Shown here: piece after piece, positions 44,291 to 57,392 of the stretch | Numbering within the stretch: position 1 is the stretch's first letter | How the letters are laid out: every line of letters starts with the position of its first letter | From: Chamaea fasciata | Taxonomy: Eukaryota; Chordata; Aves; Passeriformes; Sylviidae | Length of the DNA: 64,000 bases | Direction: 5' to 3' | NCBI GenBank assembly: GCA_029207755.1 | Contig: JARCOQ010000004.1 | Coordinates: forward strand, 37,111,685 to 37,175,684 | The notes under the pieces: model-generated | Told to the model about the DNA's origin: nothing | The model's database searches: none | Seen by the model: only the letters and a program-made list of their open reading frames with translations | Position numbers and translations under genes: made by a program

Positions 44291-47200
44291 TGTCTTCCTC
44301 GAGGCAAAAGAAGTGTCATCGAGCGTTACCGGTCCTTCAAACGCCCCGCGCCGTGAAGTGGATGGGAAACAGCCTGTCCACCTTACCTGAGGTTATGCTC
44401 AGCTTCATGCCCGTCCGGCAATGCGGTGGAAACTTGCAGTTTTTCTGGTGTCGGCTCTGTTGTGTGAGTGTCAGGGTTAGGCTCACTGCAGGGTCGGCTT
44501 CCTCAGCTTCGTATTTTGACATTTAATAGCAATGCCACAGCTGTCTTTAAACCAAAAGATTTGTCGGAGGCGGTGGTCTGAGGAAGGGCATCAGTGTCCT
44601 AATGAATAGAGTATATTGAAACTACTTTCTTCTGTTAACTTTGAACAAAATACGTTTTTGTTCCCGAGTTTGACTGCATTTTACGCAATAGTTCATAAAA
44701 CAAAATTTGATACATAAAAAGAAATTTTTTATTAAACCCCAAAAATCCACACAACCAAAAAAAAAATCGTGATCAAATTTCACACCTTTCAGGCATAGAA
44801 GTTTGGTTTGTGTTAAACTGACTTTTCCTCCCACCTGGATTTTGTAAGACCAAATTATTAGATTCAGTGACACAGAAGTGTCAGGAAGTCTGATCAGGTT
44901 AGATGGGCTTTGAACGGCAGTTGTAGACTTTGATTTTGAGAATTCGATGCCTTTCATAGTACAACACCCACTTCTGATCTGTAAAGAAAACAGTGACTTT
45001 TCCTTTTCAAGCTGTGCCTTTTTGTGTTTTCTTGGTTGATTGATTTGTTAGTGGGGTTTATAGATGATGGATGGTAAAATTAAGGCAGGGAGAAATTCAG
45101 GAAAAGTTCTACGTCCTTTGAATATTACACAGCCATTTTAAACACATGCATCTCTTTAATTTTTGAAGAAAGAGCACTTGTATTTATAAACATAGTCATT
45201 AAACAAATTGAGCAAACCTCTACAGAACAGTTTGACTATCATCACAGGTGTAATGCTGAACCTGTACTTGTTCGTGGCATTATTTGGCATAATTTTGTAA
45301 ACTTTAGCATTGATTTGGAAGACCACGAGCCCCTTGAATTCCCACATAGTAAAGATTTGTTCTCTATATGAAATATTTTTCTAGGATTGTGTTTTTAACA
45401 GATTTCTCAGTACAGTATTGTATAAAAATGTTTTAGTTTTAAAATAAAGCTTGATTAACACCTCAAGCTAGAGATATTTCTTCCAGTTTTTGTGTGTCCT
45501 ACCTGTATATTTTAAATCTTTTATAATGATATTTCCCATTATGATTTTTACACCTTTCTGAAAATACAATCACTAGGTTTTTATTATTCTTTGCTGTTTA
45601 TGGCTTTTGTATTTCATTACATTAATAAATATGGTCAGGATACTGTTAATTTAACAGTGTTTTTGTTAAAGTTTAAAGCATTATATTACAGTTGGTCAGA
45701 GAAGAAAGATTATTTTAGTTTTATTTCCAAGTACACTTCTGCAACTAGAGTTGAAAAACTAACTCCTTAGATATTATCTTACTTAGTCTATGGAAACTGA
45801 GCTTTTGTACTTCTGAGCTTGCTGCCTGTTGCCTACCTTGATAGAATTTCTACTCAAAACCTATGTGGAAGCTTACTTAGCTGAAGGTGAATATTTGATG
45901 TTTTATTTTGCCTCCTGCATACAAATGCTTAGCGTTTGTGCCTGTCTTTTGTACTGGATGCTTTTTTTTTCATTTTCACACTAAAATATTACTGATCTGT
46001 AAACCTCAGAGCTCTTGAGATTAATTATGCACATAGTCTTAGTCCAAAATTGAGTATGTATTTATGAACTCCTAGACTCCAATAATTTTGAAACGAGGGT
46101 GCTGTCATTCACTTTATGCATACAAAGCATCAGGGTTCTGTTTTTTAGTACTTAGCTCTCAGTGTGAGAGAAAACTTTCTAAAATATCAGGGGAGTTCAA
46201 ATTATGCAGGGGAGAATTTGTAAAAGTAGTTGACAGTTTCTGAAACTGCACTGCCTGAAGTTTTTTTCCAAAGAATTTGTTAGCCACCTGCCCTGCACGG
46301 TTCTGTGTGATGCTGTCTAGGCTAAAAATACAGACTGAAAAGCCATCACTTCCACACTTGTCAATTGTTATTAATGCTGTGCAGTACAGAACTTCCAGTT
46401 TACAAGAACGGCAACTACTTTTGGTTTGGCTTTCTTCCAGTTTCAGTGTAATCAATCCTTTTGTTCCTGTGTCACGGTGTCATTTAATTGGTTTTGGTAT
46501 CAATTAATGGGAACTTATGTTCTTTAATGTTTTCTGAAGACAGACTTTCCCAATGAGGAAATTCACATTAGTAATATTCTACAGGCAAGGAGCCATCTTA
46601 CTGCTATGAAATGTCTACACCTTTCGTCCTTACTTAATTATTATAGGTTTTAAATCATGCTGGTGTTTTGCAGCAGAAAGATGTTGCTTAGTGCAACAGA
46701 TTGTTGTTCAGGAGAGGTCTGTTTGGTGACAAACAGAAAAATGTATTCTTTAAATGAGAAATATGGTGATTTTATGTACTTTTCTCTTTTGGGAAGTGGG
46801 GAAGGCATTATTTTTCACTATTTGAGAAAGGTGTAGGGATGATACTCATTACTGTTTTTTTTATTCTGTTGCAAAACCAACGGACAAGTCATTGATTTTT
46901 TCAAGAGCCACACTGTAGAGGCCCACTGAACTTGACTCAGTTAGTGTGTGGATTGTGGTGGTGCTTTCACCCCCCACAAGCTGCACTTTGCTATCTGAGA
47001 AATACCAAAACAATTATATATAATACAAGTTTGTTTGTTAAAAATACTTCATCATCTGTTACAGCTAAGACAGTGAAGTAAAATATTTAACAATTTGAAT
47101 TGTGTGTCAGGAAAAATGCAAACCCAATATAATATGGACATGCATTATTTTAGGTTTGTGTCAGCATTCACTGTTTTTGTATACCTGAAGAAAATACATG

Positions 47201-48212
47201 TTCATGACCTAAGGAACGCCTTAAGTCATTCCTCTTCCTAGGTGTATCGTGTTCATAGAAACATGTTCAGCTTGGCCGCTGTTGATAACTATGACATGTT
47301 TATAAACAGGCAGTGCATTTTCTCCTAGACATTTAAAAAAAATTAAAATTGTGATGCCATAGTAAATTAGTAGATGAGGATGTGTTTCTCCAAGATTTTC
47401 TGAGATACTGTCTAGTTAGATAGGTTGGAGCACTCTGCTCATAATGCTAGGGGTATGGGTTTGCTCCCCATATGGGCCATTCATTTAAGAGCTGCACTTG
47501 CTGATCCTTGTGGGTCCCTTCCAGCTCAGAGCATTCGGTGATTCTTGAGCTTTTCTCTCTTGAATACAAAATTTGGATACAGCAAAGAAGAAACAGAATT
47601 TGGTTTAAACACTATAAAATGCTTTATTTATCCTGCACATATCATTCCTCTGAGTTCTTGTTAAGTAGCTAAATACATTCTTTCGAGTACCACTGTCTAA
47701 ATATGCATGAAAATTGTATACCATTATGAGAAGAAAAAGCAGTGAGCTGGTTTTGTATGCAAAGTCCTATAATTGCACTAGTTTTGCACCTTTTTTCTGT
47801 GCAAAAGTCGTAAGTTGAAGTAATTTATGGAATTATGGAAGCCGTTACATAATTCTTTGCAAGTACATTAAAAAAGACAGGAGTAAATAATGATCTAGTT
47901 AAAAAATTAAAGTAATAGTTAATATGTAATAGCTGGGTACCTCTTCCTAATTTCAGTTTCTCAAATAAAAAGTTTCTTTTTATAATTTTCTGCTGGTGGT
48001 ATACACAATAATGTTTTGTTAACTTTTTGTTTATTTGTCTCTTTTCAAAGCAAGAAGAGGAATTCTGTCAATATAACTCATTCCTTTACTGGAGAGCACC
48101 ACTGCCTGCTATTGATTTGTCTGATATTCAGAACCTAGAAGATGAAGAGACTCCATCTGGCGCTAAAACTGCTGCAAGGACTGATACCACAGAGACTGAA
48201 ATGGAAACCTGA
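43774..48212 (+). CDS. C9orf40: C9orf40 orthologue, uncharacterised protein, complete coding span, 2 exons
   Basis: Two exons give 158 residues (human about 194). The N-terminus MAKRRAETLMCHVPVKRLL matches the human MAKRRA...HVPWKRLL opening. The C-terminal exon carries the family's best conserved stretch, EEFCQYNSFLYWRAPLPAID. Between them lies an Arg/Ala/Pro/Gly-rich, probably disordered segment encoded by GC-rich DNA. There is no signal peptide or membrane segment. The basic motifs (KRR, HKRP, GKR) could allow nuclear import, but the function is unknown. It sits directly downstream of CARNMT1 on the same strand, as in human. Confidence 0.9.
44089..48050 (+). other. C9orf40: C9orf40 intron, with a SINE
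   Basis: The single 4-kb intron, from GTAACT to a CTTTTCAAAG acceptor. AT-rich, with a tRNA-derived SINE at about 47412-47546 and nothing else I can assign. Confidence 0.8.
47412..47546 (+). mobile_element. TguSINE1-like SINE (tRNA head, CR1-like tail)
   Basis: The first ~70 bp are tRNA-like: an A-box-like TAGATAGGTTGGAGCA, an anticodon-arm-like CTGCTCATAATGC, a degenerate B box GGGTTTGCTCC and an acceptor-side ATGGGCCA. The tail reads TTAAGAGCTGCACTTGCTGA, then TCCTTGTGGGTCCCTTCC and AGCTCAGAGCATTCGGTGAT, the CR1-type 3' end that lets CR1 machinery mobilise it. This head-tail combination is that of TguSINE1, described from zebra finch. Confidence 0.85.
48051..48212 (+). CDS. C9orf40: C9orf40 exon 2 and stop
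   Basis: Reads QEEEFCQYNSFLYWRAPLPA and IDLSDIQNLEDEE, then a Thr/Ala-rich tail TAARTDTTETEMET and TGA. The aromatic NSFLYWRAPLP core is the family signature. The acidic tail is poorly conserved. Confidence 0.92.
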   Translation, partial: QEEEFCQYNSFLYWRAPLPAIDLSDIQNLEDEETPSGAKTAARTDTTETEMET

Positions 48213-49350
48213 TCAGTTGTTTCATAGCTGTGCATCTGTCCCCAGAAAACTTGTTTCCGTTGAGATTCAGGTTTTATTCTTTGGGGGAATGATAAACATA
48301 CTTATGCTGTCTTGGAGAAGTCTTTAAAAGCAAATCTGAATTGCCTTAGTGGGTGGCGTAGACAGTATTGGGTACTTAACAGTAAGCTGTCTGAAGGTGT
48401 GCCGTAAGGAGGAGGTGACAATGTCTAACAGGAATACTTGAAAACATGGAGGCAGACTAAAAGAAGAAAACAGAAAATTAGAACTTTGGGATGCAATTAA
48501 AACCAATGGGGATATGCTACATGTTGAAAGGAAATGCAAAATCATTCTGTTTGTCCTTAACAAAAAAAAAGTGTGGTACCTGAAAGTGAAGTATTTACCA
48601 TGTGAATTTATCATAAAGCACACAAACTCTGGTGGTTTCTAATGTGTTCCTTTTTCTTTATAGTAGCTAAACCAAAAAATAAGAGTCCATCAAAATCGGA
48701 CAAAACATTCCCTTTTTTATGCAAATTAAAACCCAAGTGTGTCAGAGAAGGGGAAAGAAAAGGGGCTACTTTCTGCTGAAAGCTGCTGCTCTTTTGAAAG
48801 GTTTCACATTCTCATTGTGAGAAAGATTTTTCACCTTCCCTTTTTCACATTACATACAGCAGAGGGCACCCAGTTTTATTTGTTTTCGGTTACAAAGTTA
48901 CTTAGTCTTTGTGATCTTGCTCTGAACCAGTTGATAGCATCTGAATGACAGGTTTTGGCAGCTATGTCAAGAAGAGTTAGTGCAATATAAAATGACCACA
49001 CACACTCCTTCAAACTTTACTGAATGAGGTGTAGTTTTTGCAGAGACTGAATCTTGCAGAAAGTTTTTGCAGAAGTTAATTCAAATAGTGGGGTTTTTTT
49101 GCTGTGAAATAGGAACTTAATATTTGTGATTTGCAGTTTATTTACAAACTGAAGTACAATTAGAAAGACATGTCTTTAATAATAGACTGCAGTTGTATGG
49201 GAAGACTTACATTTTCCAAATACATTTGGTCTTTAAGGATAGAAAATGTATTTTTTCTGTAACTATTATGGAAAAAGAAATCTTTTGAATTTTATTTTTT
49301 TCTAAGAATGTGTTTGGTAAAGGACAATAAAGTTTTGCCTGTGTGTATGT
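48213..49350 (+). other. C9orf40: C9orf40 3' UTR
   Basis: AT-rich untranslated sequence running to the AATAAA at 49326-49331, which is followed by a GT-rich stretch (TTTTGCCTGTGTGTATGTG). Confidence 0.65.
49326..49331 (+). terminator. C9orf40: C9orf40 polyadenylation signal AATAAA
   Basis: A canonical hexamer with a strong GU-rich downstream element within 30 nt, about 1.1 kb past the stop codon. The best polyadenylation site in the window. Confidence 0.75.
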
Positions 49351-51644
49351 GAAAACTTTGGCACTGTTACTATGTGAAGTTCTTGATTTTATTTCATAAG
49401 ATTGCTGCTTCTGTATCTTTGTTGATTTATTAGGTCTTTTTGTTTAAAATAGTGAACTTGTTAGCTTTCTTGGTAAACACTTGGAAACTTTTTCTGGTAC
49501 TTGTGCTGCATAAGTGTCTGTATTTGTTGCTTATTCATTTAGCTTGTTAAGATCTCTGAATACCTTCTGAAGAAAGGCGGTGACTTAGTGACTTAAGCAC
49601 TTCATGGTGCCTCTTTGGTTATCTTTCTACCTTCTGTCAGATTAGCTGGATATATATTTGGACAAAATGTATTTTTCTCAGACAGTTTTAACATTTTGTT
49701 TAAGTCCAAATACACCAACTTTCTTAGGGGGTGCTATAAAATTTTGTAAAAACCGAACTCCTTTTCTGGCAAGAAGGCTGTAAAACTGCTATTTCATGTT
49801 TACTATAACCAAAATAAATTAGTGAAAAAAATAGATCTCTTTGTTGAGGTGTTTGGATTGGTTATATAATCTAGGAGGTTTTGACCCTAGATAAATCATG
49901 TGCTCATATATTTTAGAATATATCAGTTTTATAATACTTCACACCATCCAGTGTTCTCAGGATCCAGTGTTTTGCATTCGTAGCTAGTATCTTTGCAACA
50001 CACTCTACTCATTTAAAATCTGCTTGATGCTTCACTCAGTAGATACATCCTAGCAATAGCCAGTATTTTATTAATGAAATCTGTCATTCCACTCTATTCA
50101 TGGGACAGAAGGTGTTTTATTACTGTCTTTCAAATACATGTTTGATCTATCCTGTAACAAGATAAATAAGTCTTTTACAACAAATTAAGCTTGCAGTGTG
50201 CTGTAAGCCATGTTTACTTAAATTGCAGTTGTGCTGTAGGCAAGTACTTTCCTCGTGGTTAGTTCCAGTTGTGGACTGTGTTACAGGCTAGAATGTTATG
50301 GCTACTTTTAGAGCATTTCCTGAGCTGATTCATTTTTTCCATTCATCACTTTGCAAATAGAGTTAAATTTAAAAGCCTTGGAAAACTACTTGAAATTACT
50401 CTTGGGAGTCTGAGTTGTACAAAAGGCTGGGCCAGTAAGGGGGCGTGATAGATTACATAGATTTTGCATTAGAGCAGACAAAAGGTATTATAAGAAATTG
50501 CATTTCTCAGTGTCTGCTGTCTCCAGGTGCCACATGACACTAAACTACCAAATTGCTGGTCTTGACTTCTGACTCCAATTTTCTAGAGACCTTTCGTTCA
50601 AAAGCTGCATATAAACTATATGTGAGCTTAAGCTGTTTTAATTTGCATATACATTAATATTCAGTGAGAAGAAAATGTTCTTTTAAGATAAAGAAATGCC
50701 ATCAGACATGTTGAGACAATTCAGTAGATGCATATTGACTGACAGTTTTAATTTGATACGGTTTTAAATTTCAGAGGAAAAAATAATTTATATTTTCTGT
50801 AGTTAACTGGGAGTTTGGTATTCTCTAAAATATTTCTCTCTAGAAGGAAAAACCAGTGTCACAAGCTTAAGAACTTGTAAGGGGTAACCACATCTACACA
50901 CCACCCAGATTCATCAGCTGCTGCATCAACAAGTTTCACAGTAAGGGTACAGTCATAATAATAAGTCAGATGTGGCAGTTAAATATGTTTCAAAGCAGAT
51001 ATAGTAATATATATAGTAGATATATTTTCAAACAGTAAAAGATCATGACCAACATCTGGTAAATTCTTTGCATTATTCTAAACTAAAGGCCTGTTTTATG
51101 TTGTCTGATTTGTGTTTTTTGAAGACCGGTATTATGTTTATGTTTCCCAAGATAGATAAGCCTCCAGAAGGAGATTAAAGCTCAGTCCAGATCAGGAAAG
51201 GGAAGAACTACTATGAAAAACAGGCTGCACAAGTGAATGTGTGTTGGGTAAATAGACTGTGGTAGAGAGAAAGGGGAAAAAATGTGGGGGATGGATGGTA
51301 GGTGATCATGAGGTAGCTCAGGCTGTGATTGCAAGTGTAGTTGTCCAGCAGATCAATGGCAAGAATATTTTCAGCATTAACTCCTTCTTCAGCACAGCAA
51401 CATTACAGTAATTTGAATATGATTATCAGCTAAATGTAATAGGTTTCTCACTGTTTTTACAGTTACTGTTTTTTTTTTTTCCTGTTGGCCAAGAATTTAG
51501 TGGATATTAAAAAGGCATGCTTGTATATAGGTACTTGGAAAATATATAGGGTCCTTCATGAAGAAGATAAATATGTGCAAATGTATATGTTACCAGGTGA
51601 AACCAAATGTAATTACTATCCAGCATCTTACCAGCATATTCTAA
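49351..51644. other. Intergenic DNA, nothing assigned
   Basis: AT-rich unique sequence downstream of C9orf40, without convincing exons or repeats. Confidence 0.5.
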
Positions 51645-51649
51645 CCAGA

Positions 51650-52440
51650 TGTTGGGGGTTAGGTTTGTTCCTTCTTATTCTAAAGAATTTTTTCCCCACA
51701 AGTTACCAAGGAGACCAAGTGTTGGATACTTGAGAGTACTTAACCGAAACAAAGAGGTGGACAAAGGTGGAAGGGGGAGATAAGGCAGGTAAAAGACAGA
51801 GCTTGAGGCAGCTGCGTGCTTTTTTTTTTCCGGCGTTCGAGAAGACGCGTGTCTGTGGCTCCTCGAGGAGCTCAGCCGCCGCAAAGCACGCCGAGGGGAG
51901 AACGGCTGTTGCTGGCTGGAGGAGTTTCACTGTGGCCAAGGGGGTCCCGTCCTGGGAAATCTACTATCACCAGTTCGGCCTGAATCCGGAGTTTTCCCGG
52001 CCACCCGCGGGGAGCTGGTTCAGGCCCTGCCTCGCCTTCGGCTTCTTCGGCGCTGCTCCTCTTGCTACAGCGTGACCCTGCACCCCCTGCGCTGCCGGGA
52101 CATCCTGCCCCTGCCTGCCGGGACACCCTGCCATCCCAGCTACCAGCCCGGGACTTTCCCACTGTTTCAGCTTGGTGCTCTGAGGATCCTGCAGGGACAC
52201 CGAAACCAAACTGCCCTGGGTTTTGTGAAACAAAGCCCTCAAGGTTCTTGGTACTGTTGTCGTTTGTCATTAATGCTGTAGTTGTTTGGTGGGGGGGGGG
52301 GGGGGAGGTATTTTTTTGTGTCTGTTTGCTTTGTATTACATACTAGTAAAGAACTCCTATTCCTATTTCCCAAATCTTTGCCAAAGAGCCTTTGATTGTA
52401 ATTTTTACCTAGCAGATACCTGTCTTCCCAAACCAAGACA
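51650..52440 (+). mobile_element. Solo LTR with perfect 5-bp target-site duplication
   Basis: 791 bp starting TGTTGGGG and ending AACCAAGACA. The flanks CCAGA (51645-51649) and CCAGA (52441-52445) are identical, so both boundaries are exact. It belongs to the same family as the two arms at 34.4-35.7 kb. A 5-bp duplication is typical of ERVL-type integrases, though family assignment needs a library search. It includes a run of 15 G at 52291-52305 where the related LTR has five. Being solo, it arose by recombination between the two LTRs of a former provirus. Confidence 0.93.
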
Positions 52441-52445
52441 CCAGA

Positions 52446-55400
52446 ACAGTAGATTTATTGGGAGAAATTCATGTATTCTTTTGTGAAAGCATCTAACCAC
52501 AACTGTGGTAAGAGGGCTTAGACTGTACAGGCTCACTGTTTTCTGCAGCAAAACTTGTGCTTAAAGAAGGATTTCATTATAACTAATATACCTTGGCTGG
52601 CTTAATTACTTCCACGCCTACAGTTATAACTTTGCGACTCTAGGTGGCAGTACACATTTGCAGTAAGTTGAATTTGGAAAATGTTTTGGGTATGCTTGTA
52701 TTCCAGACGGCTACTGAAAATTCAAGCAGTGACATCATGAATGCTAATCATTTCCTTACTGTGATACATAAATAAGGGCAAATCAACTCAGAAGTTCCTG
52801 ATCATAAGGTGACACAAGGTTTTCAGCATAACTAGAGTAAAAACATTGTGTCAAGGAGTTTTGATTCATCTCTTAATTCTCTTCAAATCTCATCCGCCAG
52901 AGAAAAAACAAACCAAAAAACAGCCAACCAAACCCAATTATCAGTTTAATACATGGGATTTTGCTGTCACTGCTTTGTATCACTGTTTTAGTTAGGACAG
53001 GGGAACAAGCTTTATTGGAATTGTGTGTTGGATGGAAACCTCAGTTGGTGGCTGAAGGCTGCTTAAAGTGTGTAATGATAATATGAGGAAGAAAAAGGTA
53101 AGTGCTAATTCATAAGAAACTAACTCACAAAGAAGTATTTAGATGTTTGTATATAGGTAACTATTCGCAGCGTATGAAGAAAATTAGAGAGGGGAGATAC
53201 TTATTTTCCTGTTTCCTAATTAAAATTCCTACTTCGTGCTTTTTGTATTAGAGAATTTGATGGTGATGTGTAGTATATTTTAAGAGTCTATTTTAATTAC
53301 TATTGCATTTGCAAGTAATTGTTGTAGTCAGTAGTATTTTATGTTTTTAATGTTCTTGAAGTATTCTTGTATTCATGACTTCATAGTCACTTCTCAGGAC
53401 TTAAAAACCCCATTGTTCTTTCTTCTCTTAAAGTCATACAGACCAAAACTTTTTCCCCTACTGAAGGAAAAAATAGTTTTCTTATTAGTGATATGTTACC
53501 ATTCCCAGGGGAAAAAATGTTAAAGCAGGATGGAGGTACAGTAAACTTTCGTTTGTATGTTTACTTTGTTTTTAAACATTATGGTGGATCATTGTTTTCC
53601 TGGTTTTGTTTTGTCTTATTTTACAATAATGAACTTTTGGAAGAAGTGATATGGACTACCTAAGCATTATTTTTTCCCCACTTTTTTAATATGAATGCTT
53701 CCAGTTCCTATTTGGATTGGAATATGAAGAATTAAGTATGAGACTGAGAAAATTAAACAAAAATAGCATTGTACTATCTGCAGTGAAGTTAGAGAAAAGC
53801 CTTTCATGCAGAGCTATGAATGGAAATGAGCCATTCATTGTTCTCTTGCACAGGTGAATTTTGTAGCATCTTTCATTTGAGTAGTACACAGATGCTCTTC
53901 TGTGTAAATTGAAACACAATAATTGATTACATGAGATCTATGCAAAGTGTCAAATACCTCTCTCGGAAGCCTGATACTACATGCTTGATATTTTCTTTTG
54001 ATGTTTCAACTTGTAGAATATGAAAATTGCTTTCAGTTTCTTTTAATTTCTGGAATTTAAAAAACAAAACAAAACAAAAACAAAAACACAACAACAGCTT
54101 ATTTTGCTTCTGATTACATAATTATTATGTGAGAACTGCTTTGGCATAAAGTAAGCTACCAAAATCCTTTGGTTTCATGATCATTAGTTGGAAACTACAT
54201 TTTTTAAAAAAATATCAAATAATCACAGAATGTTGCATCTCTGTATGCTAGAATAGTTTTTATTATTTTACCTTTATGAAATTAGGTAACCTGTGATTGA
54301 CAAGAGGAAAATCTATTTCAGACAAATCTCTGTATTTCCAAATCTGTAATGTGTAAATACAGCTTTTAATTGTGTAAATTTAACTCATAAAAATAATTTT
54401 GAAGTATGGTTTTGAAATACAGTATGAAAATAAAAATCAGTCACACTACTTTGATGTGATTTGCCCAAGGATGGAACTAAACCTATTTCCTCTCCTAGGC
54501 TAGTCAGTTTTTCCTCAGTAAAGAAAAATATTCTGAGATGTTTTCATGCGAGGAAGGAATTTAAGAAAATATTGCTTAATCACCTTTGCTGATTCCAGTG
54601 ATAATAAAAACTACAATTTAGAAACACACTATAGCAATTAGCAAACACATTGGTATAAAAACTAGGTAAGGACAAAGACACTGGGTTACAAGAAAAGAAT
54701 GTTGTTTTAGAAATAGGTGATTGCTGCAAGGAAAGAATTCTTCATTTCTTGAATAGAGGAAGCTTAAATTTACTTTGCTTTCCTTTTAGGAAAAGATTTC
54801 TAGGTACCTAAAGGTGAAATTAGAGCAGCAGCAACAAACAGCCAAATTAATCAGTTTGACTGTTCATGTTATGTTTATATTATTTAGTATGGGATAGCTA
54901 CTCAAAACACTATTTAAAGCAATAATTGCCACAACAATGCTCTGCCTGACTGACACCAGCATCTGCTGGTAACTGCCTGCTGCTTTCAACAGGGAATACT
55001 CAAAGTGGTGCCCTGTGGGCCAGGTACAGCTTATAGGGTGAATCCTGTAATGGTTCCCTGCCTTTTCTGCTGTGGTTTGGCCATCAGGCTGTACCTTAGG
55101 GGGAACCCTTGCCCAGACCCCACAGTTGCTAGGGTAGCCTGTGGCTGCCAGCAGTCAAGTGTTTGTTCATTGGCTGCAGAGCAGGGGCAGTTTAAACACA
55201 CACATCACAGGAACATGGATGTGTCTTTGGCCTTTGGAAGACTGGCACAACAATAGACAGTATTATTCACCATGAAACTGCCCATCCTTTGCACTTTTGC
55301 ACTGCTTCTATTGCACTGTACAATCTGGCATTGCTTTAAGTCTTGTGTTTCACTCAGAATGTGTGTACTCACTGTACTTCACTGTACATCCTAGTAAATT

Positions 55401-55782
55401 CAGGTTTTCCTCTTGCTTCCAGCCACAGGTCACTAAAGGAAAGATTTCCTTCTTCCATAGTGAAGCATGATGCTCCATGTACATTCAACGTGGTTTAACC
55501 CTTGATTTTTAGATAATTTTAGATATTTGATTTTTAGGTTTTTTTTTTTTCTTTTTTTTGTGAATAGTTGATTTTTAGGTAAACAATTTTCAGTTAGGTC
55601 AAATTAAAGAGATCAGTCATGTGAATAAGGCTCTTTTTTTAGACTTATGCATAAAGATTTTTGTTTGTCTCCTCTAAAGCTCAAAGCATTTGCTCTGGCA
55701 CATCTTTGAATATGAATACTAACACCAATCTCCATCTTCCCAGTTTTAACTTTTGTATAGTCCCTGTGAGAAAGATACCATA
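52446..55782. other. Intergenic DNA, nothing firmly assigned
   Basis: AT-rich, with an A/C-rich simple tract near 54059-54092. A segment around 54990-55190 is GC-richer and has a repeat-like look but I could not identify it. Confidence 0.45.
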
Positions 55783-56610
55783 AAAACGTGGAATGTGAAG
55801 TGTTTGGAAGGGCCTTAAAATCATTTTGAGGGGATTTAAAATCTAGTCCCACTCCCTGCTGCCATGGAAAGGAACACCTCCCACTAGATCAGGTTGCTCA
55901 AGGCCTTAGCCAACCTGGCCTAGAACACTGCCTGCGCTGGGACATCTCCAGGTTCCCTGCAGGTCCCTTTCAGATACTGGAAGGTTGCTATGAGGTCTCT
56001 TCTCCAGGCTGCAGAGTCCCAACTTTCTCAGCCTTTGTAGTGGACATGTTCCAGTCCTCTTACCAACCTCATGGCCCCCTCTGGACTTCCTCCAACAGTT
56101 TCATGTCCTTATGTTGGGGACACCAGAACTGTACACAGGGTGGGTGACTCCAGGTGGGTCTCACAAGAGCAGAGCAGAGGGTCAGAATCACCTCCTTTAA
56201 TCTGCTGGCCACACTCCTTTGGATGTAGGCTGGAATGCATTTGTCTTTCTGGGCTGCAAGTGCACGCTGCTGGCCCATGTTGAGTTTTTCATCAACTTTC
56301 ACCCCCAAATCTTTGTCCACAGGGCTGCTCTTGATTACTTCCCTGCCTCACCTGTGGGTGTGTCTGGGATTGAACTGAGCTGAGTGTAGGACCTCACACT
56401 TAGGTTTGTTGAACTTTTTGAGGTTTGCTTTGGTTTGCCTCTCAAGTCAAGGGTCCCTTTGGATGTCATCCCTTCCCTCCAACGTTTGACTGCACCACTC
56501 AGCTTGGTTTCATTGGCAAAAATGCTGAGGGTGCTCTTGTTCCCAATGCTCATGTCACCAATAAAGATGGTGAAGAGTATCAGCCCCATACCAACCCCAG
56601 CTTGCGCCTA
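55783..56610 (-). mobile_element. CR1 LINE fragment, antisense
   Basis: About 830 bp matching the reverse complement of CR1 in order. It starts at a degenerate 3' end (GTGGAATGTGAAGTGTTTGG, then AAGGGCCTTAAAATCATTT) and runs through CTGGACTTCCTCCAACAG, GGGGACACCAGAACTGTACA, CTGGCCACACTCC, TGGCCCATGTTGAGTTTTTC, ACCCCCAAATCTTTGTCCAC, CACACTTAGGTTTGTTGAAC and TCCCTTCCCTCCAACGTTTG. The latter parts lie in the 3' end of the reverse-transcriptase frame, which carries several disruptions. It is the longest CR1 copy in the window. Confidence 0.92.
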
Positions 56611-57064
56611 GTATTGTAAAACAGGTGGGAAAGCAAAATACAGATTTTGCAAATTGTTTTAAAGTGAGGATTTGAGAGCTCTGGGGTACTGTCTGGAGGA
56701 AATGTCACTGAAGAATCCATATGTCTGTCATTTGTCACAGTCCAGGAAGCTAAGGCAGACAGAATTCTACCTTCTAGGAGTACTCTGAAAGGTGATACTT
56801 TTGAAAAATCTGTTGATTGCTCTGAGGGATACAAGGAATGAGAGAACAAACAGAGGAGAGGCAATGTTCCCTGAGGACTATTGTAAAAAAACTTCAAGAT
56901 TGCTTATTCTCAGAAGTAAGAATTGTGTTATGGGTCAATAAGGGCTCCCCAGAAATCGGGAAAATTTTAAAGGTGATACTGTTTAGCTACACATACCATC
57001 TGGAGTGTCAGGGAATGTTGAGGTAAAAAACGCAGTGTTATCCTTTGAGCCTGCATCTTCCTTG

Positions 57065-57392
57065 TGCTTGTCTTCACTACCTGAAAGGAGGTTGCAGTGA
57101 GGCAGATGTTGGGGTTTTGTCCCAAATTACAAGAGAGAACAAGAGGGAATAACCTCAAGTTGTGCCAGGAGGGTTTAGGTTGCTTATTAGGGTAAGTTTC
57201 TTCACTGGAATGGTTGCCAAGCATTAGGACAGGCTGCTCAGAGAAGTGATAGAGTCACCGTCCCTGGAAGTTTGTAAAAGATGTGTAGATATGGCACTTA
57301 ATGACATTGTTTAGTGGTAGACTTGGCAGTGCTAGGTTAATGGTTGGTTGATCTTAGAGGTCTTTTCCAATCTAAATGATTCTATGGATCTA
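57065..57392 (+). mobile_element. CR1 LINE 3' end, sense
   Basis: Begins in CTACCTGAAAGGAGGTTGCA and continues CCTCAAGTTGTGCCAGGAGG, TTAGGACAGGCTGCTCAGAG, GTCACCGTCCCTGGAAG and TTAGAGGTCTTTTCCAATC, ending at the degenerate octamer ATGATTCTATGGATCTATAA. Opposite in orientation to the neighbouring CR1, so it is a separate insertion. Confidence 0.92.

Noticed and set aside
54990..55190. Possible old DNA transposon (segment with CAAAGTGGTGCCCTGTGGGC)
   Set aside because: Only a vague resemblance to hAT-like ends, with no terminal inverted repeats or target duplication visible.
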